Shown here: positions 46,659-54,319 of the stretch, one piece after another | Numbering within the stretch: the first letter of the stretch is position 1 | How the letters are laid out: each line of letters starts with the position of its first letter | Origin: Teichococcus coralli | GTDB lineage: Bacteria; Pseudomonadota; Alphaproteobacteria; Acetobacterales; Acetobacteraceae | Direction: 5' to 3' | Length of the DNA stretch: 64,000 bases | Assembly: GCF_009829925.1 (NCBI RefSeq) | Contig: NZ_SNVJ01000004.1 | Location: 1-64,000, forward strand | Translations under genes and position numbers: made by a program | The notes under the pieces: model-generated | The model's database searches: none | The model's input: only the letters and a program-made list of their open reading frames with translations | Told to the model about the DNA's origin: nothing

Positions 46659-47603
46659 TCAGCCATGCCGCGCCGCCATGGCCGCGCGTGCCATGGCCAG
46701 CGCGGCCTCCCGCGTGCGGGCGCTGCCGATGAAGCGGCGGGCATGCACAAACACCGCGCCGGGAATGCCGCAGGCGGCCTCCAGCGTCTCGCCCTGCAGC
46801 CCGGCCCAGGGCTCGGGCAGCGGCAGGCGCTGGGCGAAGCTGCCGCGCTCGGGCGGCATGGCCTCCACCATCCAGTTGCCGTTCGGCACGGGGTAGATGG
46901 CGTAGAGCACCGGCCAGCCATGGCGGAAGACCGGCTCCTGCCAGGGCAGCTTGGCGTCCAGCACCAGCAGGCGCGGGTCCTCCGCCATGGCCTGCGCCGC
47001 CACCACCACCGCCTCGGCCGCCAGCCTGGCGCGGATGGCGGCGGCGCGGCGGCGCAGCACGCCTTCCGCCAACGCCGAGGCCTCCAGGAAGGCGGCGTCC
47101 TCCGCGGCGGCGTCGCCCAGCGCCGGGGAATCCCAGGAAGGGTTGAAGTCGGCTACCAGCCCGGCCAGACCGAGCACGCCCTCGCGCGGGCCGATGCCGT
47201 TGTCGATGGCGTCCACCTTGCGGATCACCGTGGCGTCGATCTCGGCCGCCACGGCGGCGGCCATGCCGGCGGCGCCGAGCGGCGCCAGCAGGGCGCGGGC
47301 GGCGGCCTCGCCATGCTGCTGCCAGACCAGCCCGGCGGCGCTGAAGGGCAGCCCGTCCGGCCGCTGCGGCGCGCCGCGCTGGTGGTGGTCGAAGCGCCCC
47401 GTGGCGGGGTCGTGGATGCCGCCCACGTCGAAGGCGATGGCGGCCGCGGCGATCACCGCGGGGTCCCGCGTGCGGACCAGGCGATGGTCCTCCCCCGCGC
47501 GGCCGAGGCCGAGCGCCAGGCGCAGCACTGCGTAGGCCAGCGCGTCGTCGCAATGGAAGCTGCCGCTGTGCGTCGCCAGCACGGGCGCGGGGGCAGGGGT
47601 CAT
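46659..47603 (-). CDS. MYG1 family protein (DHH-type exonuclease fold)
   Basis: The 314-residue protein matches UPF0160/MYG1, described in eukaryotes as a 3'-5' RNA exonuclease of DHH relationship. Metal-binding segments are THSGSFHCDDALAYAVL near the N-terminus and GGIHDPATGRFDHHQRG near residue 65. VDAIDNGI and FNPSWDS follow, with the C-terminal HGWPVLYAIYPVPNGNWMVEAMP region. The start at 47603 is preferred to 47642, which would overlap the upstream gene's end. A bacterial role has not been settled. Confidence 0.88.
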   Translation of the reverse strand: MTPAPAPVLATHSGSFHCDDALAYAVLRLALGLGRAGEDHRLVRTRDPAVIAAAAIAFDVGGIHDPATGRFDHHQRGAPQRPDGLPFSAAGLVWQQHGEAAARALLAPLGAAGMAAAVAAEIDATVIRKVDAIDNGIGPREGVLGLAGLVADFNPSWDSPALGDAAAEDAAFLEASALAEGVLRRRAAAIRARLAAEAVVVAAQAMAEDPRLLVLDAKLPWQEPVFRHGWPVLYAIYPVPNGNWMVEAMPPERGSFAQRLPLPEPWAGLQGETLEAACGIPGAVFVHARRFIGSARTREAALAMARAAMAARHG

Positions 47604-47625
47604 CGTCTCGCTTTCACGGGAAACA

Positions 47626-48276
47626 TCAGGCATCGGAAGCATCGGTGCGGGCGGTGAATTCGGCCAGGCTCATGGTCGGCAGGTCGAAGCGGTCGCGCGT
47701 GCGGGCATAGCCGTGGCCGCCCATGCGGCCCACCGCGTCCAGCACCGCCGGGTCCACGTGCAGGCGGTCATCCACCGCGTCGGCGCGCAGATGCGCGTGC
47801 ACCACCTCCCCCAGCACGATCTCGCGCGAGTTGCCGATCTCCAGAAAGGAGTGCAGCCGGCATTCCAGCGCAGCCGGCGCGGCGGCGATGCGCGGGCTGG
47901 CCACCGCCACACCGGGCACAAGGGCGAGGCCCGCCCGCTCCAGCTCGTCCACCTCCGGCGGGAAGGGCACGGCGCAGACGTTCATCGCCTCCACCAGCGC
48001 GTCGGAAACGATGTTGACGGTGAAGCAGCCGCTGGCGCGGATATTGCGGCCGGTGTCCTTCGGCGCCCCGTCCGGGCGGAACTCGATGCCGAGCGCGACA
48101 ATGGCCGGATCGGCCGAGAGGCAGTTGAAGAAGCTGTAGGGCGCCGCGTTCGGCCGGCCCTCCGGGTCCACCGTGGTGACCCAGGCGATCGGGCGCGGCA
48201 CCACCGTGCCGATCAGCAGCTTGTAGCGGTCCCGCGGCGAAAGCCGGGCGAAGTCGAAGCCGACACTGTCCGTCAT
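47626..48276 (-). CDS. Flavin reductase family protein (DIM6/NTAB type)
   Basis: A 216-residue FMN-binding split-barrel protein distinct from the copy at 46056. Diagnostic segments are GTVVPRPIAWVTTVDPEGRPNAAPYSFFNCLSADPAIVALGIE and KDTGRNIRASGCFTVNIVSDALVEAMN. It is upstream of MYG1 on the same strand with a 22-base gap. Electron acceptor partner unknown. Confidence 0.88.
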   Translation of the reverse strand: MTDSVGFDFARLSPRDRYKLLIGTVVPRPIAWVTTVDPEGRPNAAPYSFFNCLSADPAIVALGIEFRPDGAPKDTGRNIRASGCFTVNIVSDALVEAMNVCAVPFPPEVDELERAGLALVPGVAVASPRIAAAPAALECRLHSFLEIGNSREIVLGEVVHAHLRADAVDDRLHVDPAVLDAVGRMGGHGYARTRDRFDLPTMSLAEFTARTDASDA

Positions 48277-48309
48277 ATGCTGCCTTTGCCTTCCCGCGCG
48301 CAGCCCTGT

Positions 48310-48357
48310 CCAGAAGGCCGGGGAAAGGAATTCCCCCGGACCCCCATCTTCTTTTTG
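48310..48357 (+). repeat. Terminator-like repeat copy (orphan orientation)
   Basis: CCGGGGAA (48318-48325) pairs, with one bulged C, with TTCCCCCGG (48331-48339), followed by ACCCCCATCTTCTTTTTG. It has the full consensus of the dispersed hairpin family, including the leading AGAAGGCC, but no plus-strand gene ends here; the upstream gene is on the minus strand. It faces the copy at 48400-48441 in inverted orientation. Confidence 0.6.
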
Positions 48358-48399
48358 TTGGCCTGGGGCTGTGCTGGCTGCCCGTGCGGAAACGCGAAG

Positions 48400-48441
48400 A
48401 AAAAAGAAGGGAGCCTGGGGGAATTCATTCCCCCAGCCTTC
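48400..48441 (-). terminator. Rho-independent terminator of the DAO flavoprotein gene
   Basis: CTGGGGGAAT (48415-48424) and ATTCCCCCAG (48427-48436) form a 10-bp stem. On the minus strand it is followed by GCTCCCTTCTTTTTTCTTCG, a good pyrimidine tail, and begins directly after the stop codon of the minus-strand gene. Confidence 0.75.
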
Positions 48442-49551
48442 TCAGCGCCGCAGCGGATCATAGGGTGCGAGGGAGATCTCGGCCTCGCCCTTCAGCAGGC
48501 GTTGCGCCAGCAGTCGCCCGGCATAGGGGCCGATGGTTAGGCCGCTGGCGCCCAGGCCATTGCCGATCACCAGCCCATCGACGCCTGCCACGGGGCCGAG
48601 CAACGGCTTCAGGTCGGGCGACATCGGCCGCATGCCGATGCGCATCTCGTGCAGCGTCGCGGAAGCCAGTCCGGGGGCGATGCCAAGCGCCTGCTGCAGC
48701 ACCTGCAGCACGCCCCCGGCGGTGAGGCGGTGGTCGAAGCCCGAGCCGGCCTCGCGCGTCGCGCCCACCACCACGCGCGAGTCGTCGAAGGCCAGCAGGT
48801 AGTGGCTGCTCATCGGCAGCAGCACCGGCCAGTCGCGCGTCTGCATTCCCGGCAGCAGGAGGTGCAGGATCTGCCCGCGCTGCGGCACCACGGCGAGGTC
48901 CAGGCCCAGCGGCGCCAGCAGCGGCGGCGCCCAGGCGCCGGCCGCCAGCAGCACCGCATCGGCGTGGAACTCGCGCCGCCCGGCGCGCACTCCCTGCACC
49001 CGCGACACGGTGCCGACGAGCCCGGTCACGGCGTCGCGGTGCAGCTCCGCGCCGCGCCGGATGGCGGCGCGCAGCAGGGCGGCGGCCAGCAGCCGGCCAT
49101 CCACCCGCGCCGCGCCGCTCAGATGCAGCGCCGGCTCATCCGGCCGCAGCGGTGGAAAGAGGCGACGCGCCTCATCGGGCGAGAGGCGGTGCAGCGTGCC
49201 GGCCTCGGGCGCGGCTTCCATGCGGGCGCGGGTGCGGGCTTCGGCCTCCGGCAGCCCGCCATCCTCGCCGGCGACGATCAGCGCGCCGACGCGACGGTAG
49301 CCCAGCTCCGCCTCGCCATCCTCGGCAAGCTGCGCCGCCAGGGCGGGGTAGTCGCGCGCGCCACCACTGGCGAGCCGGTACCAGTCCGCATCGCTCACGG
49401 CCGAGCGCCAGGGGCAGACGATGCCGGCCCCGGCGGCGGTGGCGCGGCCTTCCAGCATGGGGTCGAGGATGGTCACCTCGGCGCCGCCCGCCGTGAGATG
49501 ATAGGCGGCGCTGGCGCCCAGCACGCCCGCGCCGACAACGATCACCCGCAT
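48442..49551 (-). CDS. FAD-dependent oxidoreductase (DAO family, glycine-oxidase/ThiO-like)
   Basis: The 369-residue protein has the N-terminal dinucleotide motif VIVVGAGVLGASAAYHLTAGGAEVTILD and the post-Rossmann ATAAGAGIVCPWRS. The C-terminal flavin segment runs DLKPLLGPVAGVDGLVIGNGLGASGLTIGPYAG (about residues 315-347). It should deaminate an amine or D-amino acid with reduction of FAD. Similarity to D-amino-acid dehydrogenases or glycine oxidase cannot be separated by eye. It is monocistronic, with its own terminator. Confidence 0.88.
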   Translation of the reverse strand: MRVIVVGAGVLGASAAYHLTAGGAEVTILDPMLEGRATAAGAGIVCPWRSAVSDADWYRLASGGARDYPALAAQLAEDGEAELGYRRVGALIVAGEDGGLPEAEARTRARMEAAPEAGTLHRLSPDEARRLFPPLRPDEPALHLSGAARVDGRLLAAALLRAAIRRGAELHRDAVTGLVGTVSRVQGVRAGRREFHADAVLLAAGAWAPPLLAPLGLDLAVVPQRGQILHLLLPGMQTRDWPVLLPMSSHYLLAFDDSRVVVGATREAGSGFDHRLTAGGVLQVLQQALGIAPGLASATLHEMRIGMRPMSPDLKPLLGPVAGVDGLVIGNGLGASGLTIGPYAGRLLAQRLLKGEAEISLAPYDPLRR

Positions 49552-49706
49552 TCCATCCGCTCCTGCCTGTTTCCATCCGCTCCGGCCCGATCCTGCGCCG
49601 CGTCGCGCCTGCTGCAAACCCGCTCGGCCAGGCTCCTGCAAGGGGCGGGCCAGCAACCCGCGCCGCCCCCTTGCGGTTCACTCACCACCCCAGCCCCGGA
49701 GCGAGC

Positions 49707-50705
49707 ATGATCCAGCGGAACCTGAACGGCGCGACCGTCGTCATCACCGGCGCTTCCAGCGGCATCGGCCAGGCCACCGCGGAAGCCTTCGCCCGCCGCC
49801 ATGCCCGCCTCGTCCTGGCGGCGCGGGATGGCGCGGCCCTGGAGGAGGTGGCGGCGGGCTGCCGCGCGCTGGGCGCCGAGGCCATCGCCGTGCCGACCGA
49901 CGTGACCGATGCCGGGGCCGTGCAGCGGCTCGCCGAGCGGGCGCGGGCCTTCGGCGGCCAAGTGGACGTCTGGGTCAGCAACGTCGGCGTAGGTGCCGTC
50001 GGCCGCTTCCACGAGACGCCGATGGCGGCGCATGAGCAGGTGATCCGCGCCAACCTGATCGGCCACATGAACGACGCCCATGCGGTGGTGCCGATCTTCC
50101 TGCGGCAGGGGCATGGCACCTTCATCAACACCATCTCGCTCGGCGGCTTCGCGGCGGCACCCTTCGCGGCGGCCTACAGCGCCAGCAAGTTCGGGCTCAG
50201 GGGCTTTTCCGAAGCGCTCCGGGCCGAGCTGGCGGCCGAGCCGGGAATCCGGGTCTGCGACGTCTATCCCGCCTTCATCGACACGCCGGGCCTGCTGCAC
50301 GGCGCCAACTACACCGGCCGCGCCCTTTCGGCGCCGCCGCCGGTCTATGACGCCCGCCGTGTGGCCGAGACGATCGTCGGGCTTGCGCGCCACCCGCGCG
50401 ACATGGCGGTTGTCGGCCAGGTGGTGCACCTGGTGCGGCTCGGGCATGCCCTGGCGCCCAGCTGGATCGCCCGCGCCATGGCGCGCTTCATGGCGGCCTA
50501 TTTCCGGCGCGCCCGGCCGGCGCCGGTGACGGACGGCAACCTTTTCGCGCCGCCCCGGGTGGCGGGCGGCATCGATGGCGGGCTGCGCGCGCCGCGCCAA
50601 AGGGCCGCGGGGCGCTTCCTGGCCGGCGCGGCGCTGGTGGCGGGCGTGGCGGTCGCCATCGCGCTGCTCGACCGGCGCGGCGCAAGGGGGTTGCGGCTGC
50701 GGTAA
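49707..50705 (+). CDS. SDR family oxidoreductase with C-terminal membrane anchor
   Basis: The 332-residue protein has the cofactor motif VVITGASSGIGQATAEAFARR (residues 11-31) and NVGVGA. Active-site residues are in NTISLGGFAAAPFAAAYSASK, with Y and K in YSASK. The C-terminal third departs from typical SDRs and ends in a hydrophobic segment (FLAGAALVAGVAVAIALLD) followed by basic residues, so the enzyme is probably tail-anchored to the inner membrane. It is divergent from the DAO gene. Substrate unknown. Confidence 0.87.
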   Translation: MIQRNLNGATVVITGASSGIGQATAEAFARRHARLVLAARDGAALEEVAAGCRALGAEAIAVPTDVTDAGAVQRLAERARAFGGQVDVWVSNVGVGAVGRFHETPMAAHEQVIRANLIGHMNDAHAVVPIFLRQGHGTFINTISLGGFAAAPFAAAYSASKFGLRGFSEALRAELAAEPGIRVCDVYPAFIDTPGLLHGANYTGRALSAPPPVYDARRVAETIVGLARHPRDMAVVGQVVHLVRLGHALAPSWIARAMARFMAAYFRRARPAPVTDGNLFAPPRVAGGIDGGLRAPRQRAAGRFLAGAALVAGVAVAIALLDRRGARGLRLR

Positions 50706-50812
50706 GCGCGGGGGGAGCAGGGTTTCCCGCTCCCCCTTGCATTCCTGCGCCCTCGGATGCCGCTGGCGCCCTCGGCGGCGCGTGCGGATGCCGTCGCGTG
50801 ACCAAGAGCCGG

Positions 50813-50864
50813 CAGAAAAAAGGAAGAGGGGGATCCGGGGAGAGTTCCTTTTCCCCCGGCCTTC
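50813..50864 (-). terminator. Terminator repeat after SAF-domain dehydrogenase gene
   Basis: CCGGGG (50835-50840) and CCCCGG (50854-50859) form the stem. On the minus strand the sequence starts TGAGAAGGCCGGGGGAAAAGG and ends CCCCCTCTTCCTTTTTTCTG. It abuts the stop codon exactly as in the copy at 48400-48441. Confidence 0.7.
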
Positions 50865-52235
50865 TCAGCGCATGGCGTCCTGCTCATCGCGCAGGCGCCA
50901 GAGCAGGCTGTCGGCCGGCGCCTCCACCATGTCGCGCGTCAGCACCGTGCCGGCGGGAACGGCCCGCCGCAGGCGCCGGCCGACGGCCATGTAGTAGGGC
51001 AGCGGCGCTTCCGGCCCGGGCGCGGCGGTCGGACGCAGCAGCGGATCGATGCCCGGCACGGCGTGGCGGTTGCCCTCGATGCGGAGCTCGTGCCCGGCGG
51101 GCAGGTCCTGCGTGGCGCGGCCCAGCAGGTCCACGCGCTGGGCATAGTCCGGCCCGAGGACGGAGTGCTTCAGCCGCCCGGCGGCCAGGATGGAGACGGG
51201 CGCCTCGACGCCGAGCAGGTGGGAGGGGTTGTAGATCAGCGCCCGCCGCCGGTCGGCCGAGACGGGGATGCCCTTGCCGGCGAAGAGCGCGCCGGTGCGC
51301 GTGTCGGCCAGCTCCACCACGACATAGACGCCGCCGGCGAAGCTGGTCTCGTCCGGCCGGCGCAGCACGTTGAAGACGTCCAGCTTGCCGGGGGCGGAGA
51401 GCACGCCGCCGGCCTCGCGCGGGCCGTAGATGTCCGGCAGTTCCACGGTGCGGGCGAGAGGCGCGTGGAAGTCCTCCCGGTCGGGCAGGATGCCGGTGGC
51501 GTTGGCGACCAGCGTCATCTCGCAGAAATCCGGCACGGTGCGCAGCGGCAGGCTGGCCAGCAGCTCCGCCCGCGCGGCGACGGTGGCGGCCACCTCCCGG
51601 CCGAGCTGCCAGTGGCGCATCATGCCCTTGGCCGGGGCGCGGCGCTCCAGCCAGGAGACCTCCTCGGTCGCCGGGTCGATGACGAAGTCGTACTCGCTGC
51701 TCTTGCCGGCGGCGACGATCGGCAGGCCCAGCAGGCGTGCCCAGGAGACCAGGCCGACCAGCAGCGCCGGCTGGTCGCCATCCACCAGGGTGTAGGGCAC
51801 GCCGGCGGCGGCGGCACGGCGCGCGAGGGCGGGGCCGACCACGCATTCGGCCTCCTTGCTCACCATGGCGACGCCGATGCCGGCCTTGATGGCGGCTGTG
51901 GCATGGGCGGCGGCGGCCTCGGCATGGCCGGTGGCCTCCACCACCATGTCCAGCGGCAGGGCCAGCAGGTCCTCCATCCTTTCGCAGAGGGCGACGGCGC
52001 CGGCGGTGCGGGCTGCCTCGGCCTCGGCGCGGCTGGCGCAGCGGCGATGCGGCACGCCCATCTCGGTCAGCGCCGCCGAGACGCGCGCCGGGTCGAGGTC
52101 GAAGGCGGCGGTGATGTCGAGGCCGCGCATCCGCCGGGCCTGGGCGATCAGCGACAGGCCGAACTCGCCGGCGCCGAGCAGCGCGGCAACCACGGGACGC
52201 TCAAGCGCGGGTTGGAACAGGGTCTGGAACTGCAT
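50865..52235 (-). CDS. Homoserine-dehydrogenase-like oxidoreductase with C-terminal SAF domain (COG4091)
   Basis: The 456-residue protein has an N-terminal NAD(P)-binding Rossmann motif (VVAALLGAGEFGLSLIAQARRM, residues 15-36) and VVEATGHAEAAAAHATAAIKAG. A catalytic-type middle domain has VPYTLVDGDQPALLVGL and GKSSEYDFVIDP. The C-terminal SAF-like region includes YYMAVGRRLRRAVPAGTVLTRDMVEAP. Members of this family often lie in sugar-acid or tricarboxylate-transporter clusters, and several are annotated only as predicted homoserine dehydrogenase. It shares an operator word with the pdxA-like gene, so it is placed in the same pathway. Reaction unknown. Confidence 0.85.
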   Translation of the reverse strand: MQFQTLFQPALERPVVAALLGAGEFGLSLIAQARRMRGLDITAAFDLDPARVSAALTEMGVPHRRCASRAEAEAARTAGAVALCERMEDLLALPLDMVVEATGHAEAAAAHATAAIKAGIGVAMVSKEAECVVGPALARRAAAAGVPYTLVDGDQPALLVGLVSWARLLGLPIVAAGKSSEYDFVIDPATEEVSWLERRAPAKGMMRHWQLGREVAATVAARAELLASLPLRTVPDFCEMTLVANATGILPDREDFHAPLARTVELPDIYGPREAGGVLSAPGKLDVFNVLRRPDETSFAGGVYVVVELADTRTGALFAGKGIPVSADRRRALIYNPSHLLGVEAPVSILAAGRLKHSVLGPDYAQRVDLLGRATQDLPAGHELRIEGNRHAVPGIDPLLRPTAAPGPEAPLPYYMAVGRRLRRAVPAGTVLTRDMVEAPADSLLWRLRDEQDAMR

Positions 52236-52272
52236 GGCGTTTCTCCCCGGCGCCGTGATGCCGGCGCGCCGT

Positions 52273-52294
52273 ATTCTGCATACAGGATGCAGTA
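52273..52294. promoter_or_regulatory. GntR operator upstream of SAF-domain dehydrogenase gene
   Basis: CTGCAT-ACAGG-ATGCAG is a perfect 6-bp dyad (52276-52292). The 12-base word TTCTGCATACAG (52274-52285) recurs exactly at 53103-53114. The site lies 41-57 bases upstream of the dehydrogenase start. Confidence 0.65.
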
Positions 52295-52335
52295 TTGCCA
52301 GGGCCGCCGCGGCAGTCCAGAGCGGGAAAAAAGGG

Positions 52336-53031
52336 TCAGTAGGCCTCGCGGATACGCTCCAGCCCGAGGTCGTGATGGCGCCCGATCACCTCCGCCAGGG
52401 CTTCGCCGTCCCGCCGCGCCATGGCGGCGGCCATCTCCTCATGCTCCGCCATGGCGGCGGCCCACTTGTTGGCGCCCTCATGGCCGATGAAGCGGATGCG
52501 CTTCATCTGGGCCTGCAGGATCTCGTGCATCCGCAGCAGGGTCGGGTTGTCGGCCAGGGTGACGATGGCGGAATGGATGGCCTGGTTGACCTTGAAGTAG
52601 GGCAGGCGGTCGCCCGCCGCGTAGCGCTCGCGCAACTGGTCGTGCAGCGCCAGCACATGGGCGATTTCCGCGTCGGTGGCGACGGCGCAGGCGCGCCGGC
52701 CGGCGAGTTGCTCCAGCGCCTTCAGCACCTCCATGCTGTCGGCGATGTCCTTCAGGGAGAAGCGGCGGACCACGGCACCGCGGGTGGGCACCAGCTCCAC
52801 AAGGCCCTCGCCGGCCAGGGTCTTCAGCGCCTCGCGCAGCGGCGTGCGGGAAACGCCCAGCGCGGCGCCGAGCGCCACCTCGTTGATGCGCTGCCCGGGC
52901 GCCAGATGGCCTTCCGTCACCATGTCGCGCAGCCGTGTCACCACCTGCCCGTGCAGGCTCTGGCGGGGAATGGCGAAGTCCTCCAGGGGCGCGGCGCCGG
53001 CCTGAGGTTCGGTCGAGGCGATGCTGGTCAT
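52336..53031 (-). CDS. GntR family regulator, FCD (FadR-C) type
   Basis: The 231-residue protein has a GntR winged helix (LHGQVVTRLRDMVTEGHLAPGQRINEVALGAALGVSRTPLREALKTL, about residues 26-73). The all-helical FCD domain follows, with metal-ligand-type histidines (ALHDQLRERY, NQAIHSAIV, MAEHEEMAAA). The start at 53031 is preferred to an upstream in-frame ATG in the operator region. It lies between the SAF-dehydrogenase and pdxA-like genes, both of which carry the same operator word. An acidic intermediate is the likely effector. Confidence 0.92.
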   Translation of the reverse strand: MTSIASTEPQAGAAPLEDFAIPRQSLHGQVVTRLRDMVTEGHLAPGQRINEVALGAALGVSRTPLREALKTLAGEGLVELVPTRGAVVRRFSLKDIADSMEVLKALEQLAGRRACAVATDAEIAHVLALHDQLRERYAAGDRLPYFKVNQAIHSAIVTLADNPTLLRMHEILQAQMKRIRFIGHEGANKWAAAMAEHEEMAAAMARRDGEALAEVIGRHHDLGLERIREAY

Positions 53032-53100
53032 GGCACCCTGTCTTGTGATCACCGGAAGTATATGGCCCCTTTGGGGGGTGGCTGCGAAGCCTCTTGCGGA

Positions 53101-53123
53101 GTTTCTGCATACAGTGCACAAAA
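53101..53123. promoter_or_regulatory. GntR operator upstream of pdxA-like gene
   Basis: TGCA-TACAG-TGCA (53106-53118) with flanking TTT and AAA forms a dyad centred at 53112. It contains TTCTGCATACAG, identical to the site at 52274. It lies between the divergent GntR and pdxA-like genes and could serve both promoters. Confidence 0.65.
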
Positions 53124-53172
53124 CTCTCAACGCAGACTGGCCCTCCAGGGCCGGCTATCCCGGGAGAGATGC

Positions 53173-54237
53173 ATGCCGGACGCCACCCTTCCGATCCTTG
53201 CCCTGGCCATGGGCGACCCCGCCGGGATCAGTCCTGAGCTGACCGCCCGCGTGCTGGCCGAGCCGGAAGTGCGCGCCGCCGCGGGCCTGATCGTCATCGG
53301 TGACCGCCGCGTTCTGGAGGAGGGCGCCCGGGTGGCCGGCGTCGCTCCCGCCCTGCGCTTCGTCGCGCCCGACGCGCCGCTGCCGCGCGACCTGGCTGAG
53401 CCGGTCTTCGTGGACCTCGGCACGCTGGATCCGGCCGCCATCGAGCGTGGCAAGATCAGCGAGGCGGGCGGCCGCTTCGCCGCCGAGAACTTCCGCTACG
53501 CCCTGGCCCTGGCCATGCGCGGCGATGTGGACGCCGTGACCTTCACGCCCTTCAACAAGGCGGCGATGCGGCTGCACGTGCCGGACTATGACGACGAGAT
53601 CTCCTTCACCGCCCGCTTCATCGGCTTCGACGGCGTGGCCAAGGAGTTCAACGTGCTGGAAGGGCTGTGGAACGCCCGCGTCACCTCGCATGTGCCGCTC
53701 TCCGGCGTGGCGCCGCTGATCACCCGCGAGGCGATCCTGAACAACCTGCGCCTGACCGAGGCGGCGCTGCGCGATTCCGGCGTGGCCAGGCCGCGCATCG
53801 CGGTGGCCGGGCTGAACCCGCATGCCGGCGACGGTGGCAATTTCGGCCGCGAGGAGATCGACGTCATCGGGCCGGCGGTGGAGGAGGCGAAGCGCGAGCA
53901 GATCGGCTGCGACGGCCCCTATCCCTCGGACACCGTCTTCGTCCGCGCCAAGCGCGGCGACTTCGACGCGGTGCTGACCATGTACCACGACCAGGGGCAG
54001 ATCGCGATGAAGCTGATCGGCTTCGAGCAGGGCGTGACGCTGCTCGGCGGCTTCCCCTTCCCGATCTGCACGCCGGCCCATGGCACGGCCTATGACATCG
54101 CCGGAAAGGGCATCGCCCATCCCGGCGCTGCCCGCAACGCGCTGCTGCTGGCCGCCCGGATGGGCGCGGCGCAGCGGCGCCAGCGGCCGGACGCGGCCGG
54201 CTCGCTGCTCGAGGCACGGGCCGCCATGGCGGCCTGA
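53173..54237 (+). CDS. PdxA-family dehydrogenase (PdxA2-like)
   Basis: PdxA-family enzymes are metal-dependent NAD(P) oxidoreductases acting on 4-phospho-hydroxythreonine, D-threonate/D-erythronate 4-phosphate (PdxA2) or aromatic diols (TphB). The 354-residue protein has AMGDPAGISPELTARVL near the start and the three metal-ligand histidines in TSHVPLSG, LNPHAGDGGNFGREE and MYHDQGQIAMKL, then CTPAHGTAYDIAGKG. The start at 53173 follows GGGAGAGATGC. It heads an operon with a tripartite tricarboxylate transporter, and no pyridoxine genes or DUF1537 kinase are nearby, so a catabolic role is more likely than vitamin B6 synthesis. Confidence 0.85.
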   Translation: MPDATLPILALAMGDPAGISPELTARVLAEPEVRAAAGLIVIGDRRVLEEGARVAGVAPALRFVAPDAPLPRDLAEPVFVDLGTLDPAAIERGKISEAGGRFAAENFRYALALAMRGDVDAVTFTPFNKAAMRLHVPDYDDEISFTARFIGFDGVAKEFNVLEGLWNARVTSHVPLSGVAPLITREAILNNLRLTEAALRDSGVARPRIAVAGLNPHAGDGGNFGREEIDVIGPAVEEAKREQIGCDGPYPSDTVFVRAKRGDFDAVLTMYHDQGQIAMKLIGFEQGVTLLGGFPFPICTPAHGTAYDIAGKGIAHPGAARNALLLAARMGAAQRRQRPDAAGSLLEARAAMAA

Positions 54238-54319
54238 GACCCTCGCGGGTGCCGGCCCGGCGCCCGCGCAAGGCCCCGCAAGAGGGCCGGCGCAACGCTT
54301 CAAGGAGGAACAACGGATC

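Noticed and set aside
53173-54237. Pyridoxine biosynthetic PdxA
   Set aside because: The family matches, but the operon with a tricarboxylate transporter and the dedicated GntR operator favour a catabolic paralogue; ksgA/surA-type neighbours of biosynthetic pdxA are absent.
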